Shown in pieces: positions 1 to 12,700 of a DNA stretch of 64,000 nt. Under the pieces are notes generated by a model. It was not told the DNA's origin and did not search any database. It saw only the letters and a list, made by a program, of their open reading frames with translations. Each line of letters begins with the position of its first letter. Positions within the stretch are counted from its first letter, which is position 1. Origin of the DNA: Schistosoma mansoni (taxonomy: Eukaryota; Platyhelminthes; Trematoda; Strigeidida; Schistosomatidae); NCBI RefSeq assembly GCF_000237925.1, contig NW_017386087.1, positions 62,001 to 126,000 on the forward strand, written 5' to 3'. A program made the translations under genes and the position numbers.

Positions 1-690
1 TTTGGTTTTTTAGGCTCCCGGATCAAAACCTTCCAAATACCAAACCGAAGACAAAGAGAAACCGAAGTGTCCGGAGGCAAGAATATAAACAAGCAAGTCC
101 AGAAGCTGAGTAAAACAAGTAATCCTAAAACAGTGAAATTAATAGTATTCTATATAACAGTTTCTAGTCAGTAAGATGTCTTCACTTCTCCCGTAACAAC
201 CGGATGAAAGTTCGAAGTCAGAGGACATCAAGGAATTTGGAATCAAGTCATCAAGCCGCAAGTAGACTCGACGAAGGAGTCCCATTTTTTGAGAGAAGGA
301 AGGTGTTAAGGAGACCTGTATATCTCTCTCGAAACTTTACGGAGATATGAAAAATCCGAGAAGCATTTTATTCAATCAAAATCGGATGGACGTTTCCCAG
401 AAACATTTGGAAAGTGAAGAGTCACGTGCAACATTTTTGATTTGATGGCTGTCGATCCTGCCACTGTTTTGTAGGGTTCCAGAACTTTACAGAGGTGCAG
501 GGCTATCTGAAATGCTATAAATACCCCCACTTTTGTGTACATAATCCAACCCAGAAGTAAAGCGTTCCTCCAATATTCTACGATTTTTCTCTCGTGTTCA
601 AGTTGCTTTGTAGATTTAGCCTTGGGTTATCAGGAGAACCTAGAAAACCGATTCAAGCGTTCGGTTAGAAGATTCATAAATACCTCCTAA
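1..690 (+). repeat. TATA-bearing dispersed repeat (LTR-like or Penelope-like end)
   Basis: No gene is visible. From about 250 to 665 the sequence is a diverged relative of 4860-5250. Both share a CAGAAACAT block, a TGCCACTGT block, a CTATAAAT(A/G) box (near 517 here) and a closing GCCTxGGGTTAT block (near 620 here). A TATA-like box followed by about 100 bases of leader suggests a promoter end of a mobile element, such as an LTR or the pseudo-LTR of a Penelope-like element. The family is not identified. The left part (1-250) has no relative elsewhere in the window. Confidence 0.45.
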
Positions 691-1445
691 TCATAATCCC
701 TAACTATAGTTTTTAACCCTTCTGGTTTCGCCAACATAATCAAATGGCGTTTAGATCTAGTATAGAAAGTTGTACTGAGTGAGGATGGACTGGTAAGACA
801 ACGAGAGGTGCATATAAGAAAGGGAATCATGGCGAAAGAAATTAGAAAACTTTCATCTTGAAGCCATATATGACAGGCGATTACTCCAATCACTTTACAT
901 ACTGGTGTAAGTCCTGGAGATCACGGGTTTTAGAACGGCTTAAGGAGTAATGTTGTAGACCATAAGTTATTCATCTATAAAAAAAGATCCAGTGTTCCAT
1001 TGGTGATGGGTGCTGAAGGAAGCACTAAGAGCATTTCAGTGCTTAAATATTGTGGTATAAAATATTGCTATTTTGACTGTATTTTGAACACATTTGTTTT
1101 AAGTAGAACAACAGATGTAAGCGAACAATCAATCATCATAATGAAATAGAATACGTCACCAAGTATAATAGTTGAAATTACTTGACTCAAATAGCCTTGA
1201 TTGGTCTGACATTTTCGTATAAATATTCATGTATATTAGAGTCAAGCCTGATGATGATATAATTGAAACCAATTGTTCGCTCAATTGTGTTGTTCTAATT
1301 TTCACAATGAGAATCTTTAAAATTCCTTTTACTCGAATTTTAAAATTCCATGCTTGGAACATTAATCTCCGCTTTCTGGTTTCACAATGTTGGGTTCAGA
1401 ATTTTAGGAGATTTAGGCTTACAAAGACTGGGTAAACTTAAATAC
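691..1445. other. AT-rich stretch with no recognised gene
   Basis: I see only short chance reading frames on both strands, no splice-bounded coding segment, and no relation to other repeats in the window. Confidence 0.5.
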
Positions 1446-1614
1446 ACCCGTCTTCCGACATTAGGAAAACACTAAATCCTCTTGAGTAAATTCCTCGCAA
1501 AGTTTTTAAGCTTTCAAAGTCTAACAATTATTGCAAACCACGGTTCTTAATTAATATCATATTGATGGAAATTAATAAAAAACGGTAACTATTATGAAAT
1601 AATTGAAAAGGTAT

Positions 1615-3390
1615 TCTTACTTGTCACTTACGCCTTCCACCCCACGTGGAACATAAGGCGCCGATCAGAACTCTACAACCGACCCTGTTCTGGTTCCCAA
1701 TTGTTTCTAAGTGTTATTCATTATTCTGATTCCTCTCTCCAGTACTTTGGCCTTGAGGATTTCAAGTTAGTACTTGCCTCGTGATGCAGTTTGATGATCT
1801 CCTCGATGGATGTCCTACCCACGGCCAGAGTCTTTCTCTTATTTCCGGCAACTGGTTTGTTCTCTGCCACAGTAGGTTGTTGCTGATCATATCCAGCCAG
1901 CGGACATTGAGTATATTGCATACACAACTGCCCATAAATACCTGTACCTCTTTAATGATGGTTGTAGTAGTTCTCCAGTTTTCAGCTGTACACATCGGAG
2001 TCGTTTGAATGTCAATGTTGAAAATTCTGACTTTAGTGTTAGGTGACAGTTGTTTTGAGTTCCATATATTCTCCAATTGTAGAGATTTCACCTGCTTTTC
2101 AAATAGTCTCCTTGACATTCGCATCGGACCCTCCTTGTTTATCGATGACTGTCCAGGTACGTAAAACTCTATATCTCTCAGTGATTCTCCATAAGTGTGA
2201 ATGGGTTGACGATCTCTGTGTTGTATTCCAAAGTATGGGATAGAAGAACTGAGTAATCTATGAGTTCCAAGTCGTCTAGCTGCATCCAAGCTGTCCATTT
2301 CATTCCGTGCTTGCCCTGAGATGTGGGGGTCTTCATAAGGCATCCTTGTCTGACACTGGTCCGTATTTAAAATTCATGTCAGCTGTCCTCCATGCACGAC
2401 TTTACAGTGTAGCTTGCCGTAAGAATTCCGTATGAGGGTGACACCATAACGTCGAAGAAAGTTGGACGAGGTTCTCCTATACATACTGTCAAACACCTTT
2501 TCATAATCAAACAAGTCGATGTATGGTAATGATTTCCATTTCAATGTTTGTTCAACAGTGGTTCGAAGTGTTGCTATTTGGTCAGCAACAATCGATCAAT
2601 ATGGAATATATCCTGTTGATCTCCAAGTTGGGCGTCTTTTGAATCTTTCATCCAATTCAGCAACAATCTATTCAAAACGTTTCACTGTATCGATAGAAGT
2701 ATGATGCCTCCGTAGTTCTCATATTTGCTCAGATTTTTTTTGGTAACTCGATGAGGCATCCTTCTTTGAAGTCCCTCTTCCTGAAACTCTTCGAACAGAA
2801 CCATTGTGAAGATGTCCTCTTGCTTTCCCACTCTTAATTTGTCCGATGACTATGCTGATTTCTTCTGTTGTTCGTGGATCGACATCCATGATATTCCCAT
2901 CCTACAAGTGCATTTCGTGCTCCTCTGGACAGCATTAGAGCAACTTCCTGAGTGTGTCGAGCATTCTCCTCTTCATGACCAGAGCACGGCAGCATCTCTC
3001 CCGTATCTAGCCTTTGCTGTCCAGCTTGTGTCCGATGGGTTTCGCTGATTCTAAGTACTGCCAATTTATATCTCCTCATTTCTATTTGATCGGTATTCCC
3101 GGTCTTCCACATTGTCCGGACGTTCCATGTACCTATAAAAATTGTTGCTCTGGTTGTTAGAAGGGGCATCGGCCTCGTGAATTCCGAAGAATCTCGGTTT
3201 TCATCCCGAGGCGTCACAATTATTCCTTCAACTCCCAGGACAGAGATTAGATGGTTTGAATTATTTTTTCTGGTTAGCGTTTTTTTAGCGAGTTAGTTTT
3301 CTACGGGATGGGGTGGCTGATGTCATGCCCAACCCTCCTCCTTTACCTGGACTTGGGACCGGCAGTAACTCTAGGAGAGCTATAGGCGAA
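1615..3390 (-). mobile_element. RTE-type LINE (SR2-like), internally deleted copy
   Basis: Read on the minus strand, it starts with the family's 5' leader (3390 down to about 3218). An AP-endonuclease start follows, with the IGTWNVRTMW motif and LSRGARNAL near 2910. It then jumps directly into reverse-transcriptase sequence (TTEEISIVIGQIKSGKA, near 2880) and ends with the C-terminal region and a 3' end near 1615. Most of the endonuclease and the linker are absent. In this family the endonuclease nicks target DNA and the reverse transcriptase copies the RNA in place. Several stops and shifts show the copy is dead. It sits directly downstream of another LINE piece (3391-4756) on the same strand, so it is either a nested insertion or a chimera. 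Confidence 0.85.
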
Positions 3391-4756
3391 GTTTGCATCA
3401 TATAGTTGTCTCACATTTTCCTCTGTTGCAGCTCTTTCCTGTGTTATCACTAGGTCTCCCACGTATTTCTGTCTGTCGCTTTATGTGCTTCTCTTCACGC
3501 AGTTGTTGACTTCTGTATATTTGGTCTGCACCTTGACCTTTTCTGCTCTTGTTTGGCTGTTGTCCATTCCCGTTCTCTTGTTTCTCCATTCCTGAACCCT
3601 GTTCATGGTTTAGATAGTAGATCTTGCAAGGCTCGGAATCTGTTGCTGAGAGCTATCTCGAATTCGTTGGGTTTTTCAGAATGTCTATGGAAAGCTGCAA
3701 TGAAATCTTGTGATGCCGATCCTTCAGTTTTACAGTGTTTCATCAGCTCCAATCTCATCTTGGCAACCACCAGATGGTGATCGGAAGCTATACCAGTTCC
3801 TTCCTTTGTTATCCCGCCTCGCATGAATATTCTGAATACTTTATTGGAGCAAATTTAATCGATCGGATTCTCTACCACGTGGTCAGTTGAAACCCATGTT
3901 GCTCTGTGTACGCTTTTGTGAGGGAATACTGTGCTGCCTATAACCATTTTGTTGAACGCAGCTAGATCCGCAAATCTCCTAGAGTCTTCGTCTCTTTCTC
4001 CTAGTCCATGTCGTTCCATTATGTCTCTATACTCGGTGTTGTACATTCCGACTTTGGCATTTAGGTAGATCTCCCATCAGGATGGCGAGATCCTTTGTTG
4101 AGCACTTAGCTATGATCAATTGTAGTCTCTCGTGAAACTGATAGTTATCGTCGTCGCTGTCTTCATTGGTAAGTACACAACATTGAGTAACACTCATTGT
4201 GATTTCCCCCTTCTTCGTTTTAAAGGATGCTCTGATGATCCTGGGTTCGTGAGATTCCCATCCTATATTTCCTCACGTGATTCTCTGTACAACATCAGAG
4301 CCACTCCTTGTGCATGTGGAGTATTTTCTTCTTTATGATCAGAGTGCAGCAGCATCTCTTCCGAATCTAATCTTTTCTGTCCATCATAGGCCTGGCGTTT
4401 TTCACTGATTCGGAGAACTGCCAACTTGTGTCTCCTCATTTCCGTAGTTATTTGACTGGCACTCCAAGTCTACCAAATTTTCCGGGCATTCCATGCACCC
4501 ATATCAATTGTTCCTCTATTAGTCGGCCCCCTAACTTCCGAAGAATCTCGACCTTCATCATGAGGCATCATAACTGCCATAAGCGAAGACCTTTCAAGTC
4601 CCAGAACAGAGTTCAAGTGGCTTGGATGATTTTTCCTGTTTTGTGTTCTTCGGCAATATTGTTTTCTACAGGGTGGAGATGGTAACCTCATGCCCGACCC
4701 TACTTCTTTATCTAGACCTGGGACCGGCAGTAACTCTGGAAGATCTACATGTGGGA
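3391..4756 (-). mobile_element. RTE-type LINE (SR2-like), 5' part: leader, endonuclease, linker
   Basis: Minus strand. The leader lies near 4756-4690. A degenerate endonuclease start (GAWNARKIW, near 4480) is followed by the mid-endonuclease block RHGLGERDEDSRRFADL (about 3940-4020) and the HHLVVAKMRLELMKH block (about 3730-3780). The linker ends at VRQLYDA near 3395, where the 5' end of the neighbouring copy begins. It is older than 1615-3390, judged by its less regular leader. Dead: frames shift several times. Confidence 0.8.
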
Positions 4757-4859
4757 TTGGAAATAGTTTCGTGGGTGGCTATTTATTCTGCTCCGCTACT
4801 TCACACTTTATTCCAGTTTAGTTCAGTGATGTCATCCACCACAGCTTTACCATCCTAAA

Positions 4860-5250
4860 CTCATTTAATACTTGGCACTTCATAATAAAGCTGTTAGGGA
4901 GTTTCAAATTTTCCCCTTAAAGTGTTCATCAAGGCCTAGAAAACGTTTGGAGACACTTGATTCAATCAGCGTCAACCAGACGCCTCTCAGAAACATCTGG
5001 GAAGTGGAGTCACTCCTAACGTTTCCGATTCGATATTTACCTTTACTGCCACTGTACTTAGTATCGTTCCAAAACATTTCAGAAGTTCAAGGTCATGTGA
5101 AACTATAAATGCCTGTGTTTTCCTCTACACAAGCGAAACTTGACGTCAAGCGTTCTTTTTGCACTTTGCGCATTTTCGTTTGTGTTTAATTTGCCGTGTA
5201 TATTTAGCCTGGGGTTATTAGAAGCGACTTGGAAGCCAGAACGTGAGCCC
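4860..5250 (+). repeat. TATA-bearing repeat, second relative of 250-665
   Basis: It aligns with 250-665 over about 400 bases at moderate identity and includes a CTATAAATGCC box near 5103 and the block ending GCCTGGGGTTATTAGAAG. The copy inside the second 3.77-kb unit (35166-35523) stops at GGGGTT. The family is unknown; an LTR or a Penelope-like pseudo-LTR is possible. Confidence 0.5.
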
Positions 5251-5867
5251 ATCTAGCATAACTAGCAAAAATAAAGATATGTGTCATTATTTAAAAAGTT
5301 ATCGATAGTTTGAAATGTTTAATGTGAGTCACACAATAGTTGAAGATAGTTGTGAAGGACAATTAGTTGCCTACTTAAAGAATATGAAGAAGAAATAAAC
5401 CTGCATCAAAACAACTTACAAATTTTGAACATGGGTTATGAGTACAACAAAACTGGGGTTTGGAATCTTCGCTTTCCAACACAAAGAAGAGGCTTGCACT
5501 AACGAGTTGCCAGTGGAATGGAAGGTGATCGATTGGGTTTAGCGCTATTTAGCATATCACAGCTTCGTGGATGCGTTCCAAAAGATAGTGATGTTGGCGT
5601 AATTCTCTCTTCCGTTCATCATAAATACTAAAATGTAACTTCGGCATTCCTTTTAATTGTCCACAATACTGTTCGCATACGATAAATAAATATTCGAAAG
5701 TTGAGACCAACTAATCGTGTAATGAGAAAACAGATGTTATATGTAAAGTGATCCATTCATGATTTTATTGGTCTCCTCTGAATCTGTCACTCTTCCGGCA
5801 TTGTTGTTGTTATTAGTTTCAGTCCATGAACTTCCTTCCACTGTTTTTTGTAAAGCGAGCCAACCTA
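5251..5867. other. Intergenic, nothing recognised
   Basis: Only short frames are visible. A 38-codon plus-strand frame begins at 5518, but no splice or family evidence supports it. Confidence 0.4.
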
Positions 5868-5938
5868 AGTGTTAGCTTAGCGGTTAGAGTATTCGACTTT
5901 CATCCATTAGGTCACAGGTTTGAATCCTGTTTCACCTG
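5868..5938 (+). repeat. tRNA-like sequence, probably a SINE head or tRNA pseudogene
   Basis: An A-box-like TTAGCTTAGCGG (5872-5883) and a B-box-like GGTTTGAATCC (5917-5927) are spaced as in a tRNA. The T arm has a perfect 5-bp stem (ACAGG/CCTGT, 5914-5918 with 5926-5930). The acceptor stem pairs poorly, so a working tRNA is unlikely. tRNA-derived repeats of this form are common in schistosomes. The DNA from 5939 to about 6060 may be its body. Confidence 0.45.
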
Positions 5939-6118
5939 ACATATCTCTTATATCTACTGGCCCACATAGACCAAACGCCTCACCACATACCGACAATTTT
6001 TAAAATGCACCTTCGGTTTTCTTTATTCCTTGCTTCTGATTTGACTGGGTTGATATCCTTTGATTATAACGGTGTTACAGACAAAAGCGTTATCAAACCC
6101 TAAATACATGTGGCGTAC

Positions 6119-6353
6119 CTGCGTCCAGTATGCTTGCAGTAGAATTAGATAAACAATACACATCTTTCAAACCTTTTAATAACAAGTAACGTACCCAAAA
6201 ATCACTGGAAAACCTATTCAGTTTATTGCTAACTGATTCAACACCGAAAAAGTGATGTAACATAGTCGAAGATATGACGAGAAAAACGAATAGATAATGC
6301 AATTGCATGGGATAAATTGAACGCCATATTGGGACTGCCTTCTCAAATGTCAT
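6119..6353 (-). CDS. Possible first coding exon of an unassigned minus-strand gene
   Basis: An ATG at 6353 opens a 78-codon frame that closes at a good donor (GCAG followed by GTACG, boundary 6119/6118), leaving phase 1. The peptide has a hydrophobic stretch at about residues 16-35 (HYLFVFLVISSTMLHHFF) that could be a signal anchor, followed by a mixed soluble segment. No family is recognised and I found no matching next exon. It starts 279 bases upstream of the NCOA5 start on the other strand, which would make a shared head-to-head promoter. It may still be a chance frame. Confidence 0.25.
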
Positions 6354-6631
6354 TCCTAAACACTGAGATAACAGAAAAAGGCACTATGAAGCGCAATTTG
6401 TGCACTTGGCAACAAATGTTATACTTCCACAGGATGGGAAAAACGTAAAGCGAAGGTCAGGGTTCGAAATGAAGTTTACAGTAAAATTTTTACAGTCGTA
6501 CCCAGCGTTCGCCTACCAATTCTACCTACAATATTCGAAATTCAGGAGATGGCATTTTTATAAACTATTGAAAAATGGTAGGATAACCTCGGTACTTAAG
6601 CCGTAACCCGCCTAAACTAATTTGGGGCCTT

Positions 6632-6764
6632 ATGGGGACGCGGGACAAAAGTCCCACCGAGAGTAGTTGCCTGGTTGGGAAGGTTTTGATCGAAGATTTG
6701 CCAAAACGAGCTATTTCTCATAATGACATACGTGATTGGTTGAAAAAGTATGGGTGCATTTCAG
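6632..6764 (+). CDS. NCOA5: NCOA5 homologue, exon 1 (start, RRM first half)
   Basis: It codes for 44 residues plus one base (phase 1). It holds the first RRM strand, KVLIEDLPKRAIS, and helix 1 up to KKYGCIS. The donor is TTTCAG followed by GTATGT. Confidence 0.88.
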
Positions 6765-9700
6765 GTATGTGAGTTAGCTTTGAGCGAACTGGTATTCAGT
6801 CTAGTGATCTATATAGATATTTCTTGCGTTATATAGTTGTTCAGCCAGTCGCTGACACTCTTAAAGAAAGGCTAGACAGGTAGTTCGTCAGCTGTCATCC
6901 TTCTCAATTTCAAACACAGTCACTGCTAAATATGTTCATGAGACAGCATTAAGTCCTATGTAACGAATTAAAACATACACTTTGTTAGTCAAATTTAATT
7001 GGTAGTGTTCTGCGGGTCATTGGCCGTGTAGACCTTGGGCAGGTTCTGGGACGTTAGCTCACATTCGTTTCCATATGTATGTACTCCATATTTTATAGCT
7101 CAATTAAGTTTCGATACAACAAGCGGAACCTATGTACTGTTTTACAATGCTTTTGGCACTGGATGAGTCAAAGCTCATTTGCTTGACTTTCAGCAAGCGA
7201 CTTAGATGCATATATCTGACTGATTTTAGGATATATCACTTGACGCCTCCAACCATTTGTGCGGCCTCTAATTAGTTGCTCATATTACGGTCAGTGGTTT
7301 CCTGGACTTATTCTACATCTTAGTTCAGGTCCCTCTTTCCCTATCCTATTATGACAACCAGCATTACTTCCTGAGGCGTGTGGTGACTGGATTAACATAA
7401 CAAAGCCACCTCAGTCGGTCAAACCTCATTCCCATACCTCATACTAGCTTATTTATACTAATACCACAAAACGGTCGTAAATAGAAATACTTATGTTGGT
7501 TAGTGAATGTTTATGTTGGAGACCTAAAGCATACGGTTCCATCAGTGTTAAACAATGCAACATCTCACTTGAAATAATTACTAGGGTAGAAGTCAGTCAC
7601 TAGTTGCTTCGGCTGCTGACCATGGTCACGGTCTCACAATATCTTTATAATCTGCCGGTTTTAGACAATTTTAGTGAACTACCATAAGTTACTGAGAATT
7701 GTCTGTTGTCTTACTTCACATGTAGATTCTGTTAGGACTCAGGTTACTCCATAAGAACCTGTTCATTCCAAGTGGTTTAGTAACTGTCCCAGCTGGTGGA
7801 TTTTCCGTTCTTGACCGTACTTTTTCTCTTGGTTGTAGGGTTGCTCCATAAACTTCTTTATCACAATACTCCTTTTAGCGTTTCTGTTACACACCCAGTT
7901 GTACATTTTTGTTCCAGAAATCGTAATATATCCGCGCTGCTTGCTTGTTCAGTTCGACTCTGATATCGAGGCCGCTGGTGCTGTTCATTGCGAAAATGGG
8001 GCATCACTATTTGGCACTAAAGTCTCTCTAAAGCATGTGGAAGCCAGTGATTTGAAAGCGCTGCGTCGTGCAGGCCCACCCATTGATCGGTTTTCCACAA
8101 ACTTGCAACGGCATTCCGGACGCGTTTCTAGTCGTGATCGTGATCGGGAGAAAAGTCGCGGATCCTTGCACCGTGACCACTTCCGAGGCCGAACCAAGTC
8201 TCCGGACAACAAACGTTCACGTGACATCTCACCGCGTCGACACTCAAGGTCACCAGTGTAAGTCTTTTTGATGTATCTGTTTTCGCATTTCCGTATGCAA
8301 GTAGTGATAGTATGTTGCTTATGCTACGTTCTCAAGGGTAATCGTATTTTTGCTATCATACTACCAATGAATACCAAAGATTCTTCTGGAGATTTTTCGT
8401 CTCAATAATAGAAATATATATATTAAGTATGCTCAGTTTTTCAACGTGGTAATTTTCTCTAGACTGAAAAGTATTTCTCATCGTTGTCTTATGAACATTT
8501 GGATTACTTTAAAATATCTGAGACTGTTCGTGGACGTCAACAACTTCGTTTTAGTTGGTCAGTAAATAAATATATTTCACCTATAATTCTGACCGAAATA
8601 CAATAACAGCTGGGAGAGTTATCGATTAGGATGCCCATGATTTCAAAGAAAATAGGGTAGGTAAAAATCAAACTATCAAGAGCTGTTTGAAAAAGTTATT
8701 TGCAAATCTATTCCTAAGGACAGTTCATATATCAGTAGATTTCGAGATAGCTGTATTCTAAATACAAATTAGATCTCAGATGCAAAAAACATAAAACTGA
8801 CTCCCAGGCTTGACTGTTCTGTGGCCTCGAAATAGTACTTAATTCTCAGTCGAAAGGCCTTAAGACAATGATTATAAAAGACGTAATGAATGGACAACTA
8901 CCACGGTTGCCTCAGAACTCATAAGAAACTGTGGTCGAAATTGATACAAACCTGTTTTAATCGTCAGCGACGTTCACCTCCGCCAATCCTGTCCATCTCT
9001 TCCATGAATAATCCACTAAACGTAACTTTTCGAAAGTTGATCACTAAATACTGGTAAGTTCTAGCAAGTAAATTGAATGGTTTTCATGTGCTTGGGGTTT
9101 GGAAAATACAGAATAATGTAACGTAACCGGTCTATATTGAACCATAGTTCAGCACATTGAGGTAATGCGTTGTGTTATTCACACTTTGGACTCGTAGAGC
9201 TGCAAAGTTCTTCCCTTAAAGATTTAAGAAAAGTCTGAGGGTTGATTACATGCCTCATATCACCATACTGATATCTATGTATGCTTCTGTATCCAGCGCC
9301 ATGTACAGTTTGTTGTGATGCACAGCTACTAAGTATGACCGTCAGAGATCAACAACAATAGCAATTGCATAAATATTTCAGTGGTTTACTTCGTGGCGGA
9401 AACATAGAATAGATGTATCTTTTAGAATTAACCTGGGCCGTTAAAGAGTTTTATTTTATTTATTTAATCACATATATATTGGTACAAAGGGCACCGGATA
9501 CATATGCTGGAGTAAGTACACCGAAGAAAGTTTTTGGCTGCACAGTCTTCCTGAAGTTGCTTAGATTCTAAGTAAATAAACTTAAGACCTGATTCAAATG
9601 GCCATGTTTCTTGTCACTCAGAGAAAATTGATAGGAGAAAACGAAAATAAGTAAAGTTAATACTACTTACAGTTGTTAAGAACTAAATATAACAAGTTTA

Positions 9701-12700
9701 TAAAAAAAAGAGACTAGTGAATAATAATCTTGTGTCTAGAGATTAGTTAAAGGTGAACAATAAATGCGTATGCCCCACGTTTATCTGTTTAGAACCATGT
9801 CTTCAACCATAAATTATGGCTATTTCACAGAATCAAACCAGAAAACTTGCAACTTGGAATGTTATGAACCCTTTCGTCATTTACATTAACATAATAGAAT
9901 AGTTGTTTCTATAATTTTCCAATCGACTATGTCCACATTATAAAAACTTTGGATTTTATAAGGAACATTTAGTATGCTTCTTAAAGCTATATGTGGAAAA
10001 ATAGAAATTAGATAGCAAGTATTTATTATTTTACAACGATTTTTTTAAGCATAGAACGTTATTTCTGTTTAGAATGTAATCATTCACAAATGTCAAACTG
10101 AAATAAATACCTTCACTAATAACAATATCAGCTTTGTTTTTTCCTACAGAATCACTAAGTTACTTTCTGCACTATTAAGGTAATCGGTTTTATAGTTTGA
10201 AATATTTGCTGGGGTCAAATTTATATTTTTATTTGCCAACTGTGTTGGTGTTCTGATTACTTCAATTACAGCATAACGCGTACTGATCGGCGTACAGTTC
10301 ATCCGCTAAACTGGTTATCAGAAGTTGCTGAACGAGACAAAAAGCTGTGAGATATGTTTAATTGTCTACATAGTTATTTTATCACCTCATTTATCTTATT
10401 CCATGAGCTCAGTGAAAGAGTGATGTTAGGACTCGATATCTTGGTTCTAATATCGACAATCATTTAAATATAAAAGGAAAACATTAAGACTAACAGAAAT
10501 GTGTAACTGCGTACTCTTGGCCACAGGATACTTAATGTAGATCATACTCTGGAAGTGATAGCAATGAAATTAATAACAGTCAAAAAGAAAGTAAAAACGA
10601 GAAATGAAAACTCCAAATAAATATTTTCAGAATTCTTAAAAAATGTGACGTAAATACTTGTGCTCCACCGCAACTTCATCTCCAATAATCGTCCTCGAAG
10701 CACAATCAGGAAGTATACGTCACTCCAATTAGTAGTCAGTGACTTCGTGCTTATGTCTTAGTCTGATAACCATAAGGTCATCTTGTCATACCGAAGAATG
10801 CATCTTGCACTGACAGTTGGTGTGTACGCGCAATATCTTCATGATATTTGAATTGTTAGGTGTTCACAACCTCATTTACTGATTTGCCTCCCTAACTTGT
10901 TCATGCCCAACGTTGCTTATTCTATAGTTCCGCACGTCTAAAGCCCACTTAGTTATACGTTAACCATTATAAATAATAAGTAGACATGTAAATGGTCATA
11001 TTCGTTACAAAAACAATTCGGGTAACTCATAATAATCCTTGCAGTTGTTTGCTATCCTAGCAGATCCAACATTGCTCCCAGAGTATCGACAGACAGTGCT
11101 GATACCACATGTCGTAGGAAAGAGTTCGCGTCTCATTTATCAATATTTAGAATAAATATCTAGATAGAAATTTATTTTTATTTATTTAAACACATAAATA
11201 TTGGTACAACGGGGCACCAGATATATATGCGCCGCACAAATCTCATTTGATTAGTGTGAGGGCTGTGATACTGCCCAAGTGCCCTAACTGAAGCAGGTGG
11301 TTTTCTTAGGGGGCCACACCCGGAACCTTTGGCATAAAGGTCTAATCCGCAAGGCAGTGGAGCATCATCAGGAGATGCAGTCCCATGGTAGCCGGTAACC
11401 AACGATTGATTCACACACCATTTGTTCCCCCAGGATACTGGAGCCCATGTACACCATTGGTTTGGAATCAGGGTTTTCCAACTCCTCTAGGCTAACTTTC
11501 CGTGTCCACCAACCCGGTTAAAGCGCCGGACATTCGCTTTCCGTCCTCTCAATTTCGTAAATAACAGTAGTGCCACGAACAGGCAGTGAGTAGAACTTCC
11601 CTGGCAGAGGTTATATACGCGTGGCCATGTGAGAGCATTTCGAGAGGGAGAACGGACTCTCTCCACTCTCGGCCGTACCATGGCATTTAAGGGTTTTGAA
11701 TATTTTGGAATTTTCCCTTAGGTAATCATTTTTCTTATTAAATGAACAAACTAGACTTAAAATCATCAGTCAGTATTGAATGCTGTCTCAGTTTTTGTCT
11801 TTGGAAATGAATTTAACGAATGTAGTTTAATGATTTTATTTCCTAATTTACTTTTAGGAATGGATCCAGTCTTCTTGGTCCTGCCAATAAATCAACTGAA
11901 GAGCCTATCGTCAAATCACCACCTTATATGGTGGCAATAATAACCGTCCAGCATGATCTTGTTCCATATGCGGAAATTATAGAACAACGTGTTACTAAAA
12001 CTCTAACTACACCAGGAAGTCCTTCTGTTACTCATATAGTAGTTCTACTGTCTGTAGATCATCTTAGCCCGTGCCTAGCTGATCTTACCAAAGATGGCGT
12101 TCCGTTCGCGATCATTTGCACTATGACTAATTGGGCACATAACTCGTGCACATTACGTATTCTTTACGCTCCGACCCAACAAGGTATCTTACTAAGTATC
12201 TGGTTTGGATAAGTATGCATAGTTTTCTTACTGTTCATGAATTAAAGGTTCAAAGGAGCATTGGACTACGTCATGTAATCACTATAATTCTCTGAAAAAT
12301 TTCTGCGTTGTAAAGTGATCATTATCCCTTTTAGCTAGTTAACATTTGTGGAAAGCTCCATAAACTAGCTTGTTACATTCTTCCCTAATCTGATTGGACA
12401 GAAATTTGGACTTTTACTAACATTATTATATCTCTCAGAAGCTTCTGGAAATCAGGGTTTACTGATTACACTTTGTTTTTTTGCAATTAAGTTAACATTG
12501 AAGGTAAAGCTTCCTTCATACTTTCAGCTTCTAGTTTTGCTTGGGGTTCAAGTGTCGAAGATTGTAAAAGTCTATAGATCGTCCAGAAAGCTGGTGTGTC
12601 AGAAGTTCAATGTATCAGAAATATCAGTGTTATGTTATTTCAAGTGAATCATTTGTTGAACTCACTCTACTACTTATTCAGTCTGGGTTGTTTAGCGTTA

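Larger units (their letters stand above)
1446..5217. repeat. 3.77-kb chimeric repeat unit, copy 1
   Basis: This block recurs at 31752-35523 in the same orientation and is almost base-for-base identical. The differences I noticed are a one-base change in a T run near 2738 and a handful of substitutions. It contains minus-strand RTE LINE pieces (about 1615-4756), a short non-LINE stretch on the left (1446-1615) and part of the TATA-bearing repeat on the right (4860-5217). Flanking DNA differs between the copies, so it is a dispersed or duplicated unit and not an overlap of the same locus. Similarity to the TATA-bearing repeat continues past 5217 in this copy, to about 5250, but stops at 35523 in the other. 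Confidence 0.85.

Noticed and set aside
1244-1276. CTGATGATGATATAATTGAAAC as a hammerhead ribozyme core
   Set aside because: The segment between CTGATGA and GAAA cannot form a proper stem II, and no matching stem III or cleavage site follows.
2834-3217. 127-codon minus-strand frame starting MTPRDENRDSSEF as a stand-alone gene
   Set aside because: It is the endonuclease start of an RTE LINE, repeated at 33140-33523 and 21707-22468, with a leader typical of the family.
11178-11681. Frames on both strands of the 510-bp repeat
   Set aside because: The same frames are not kept among copies, so they reflect repeat composition and not coding.
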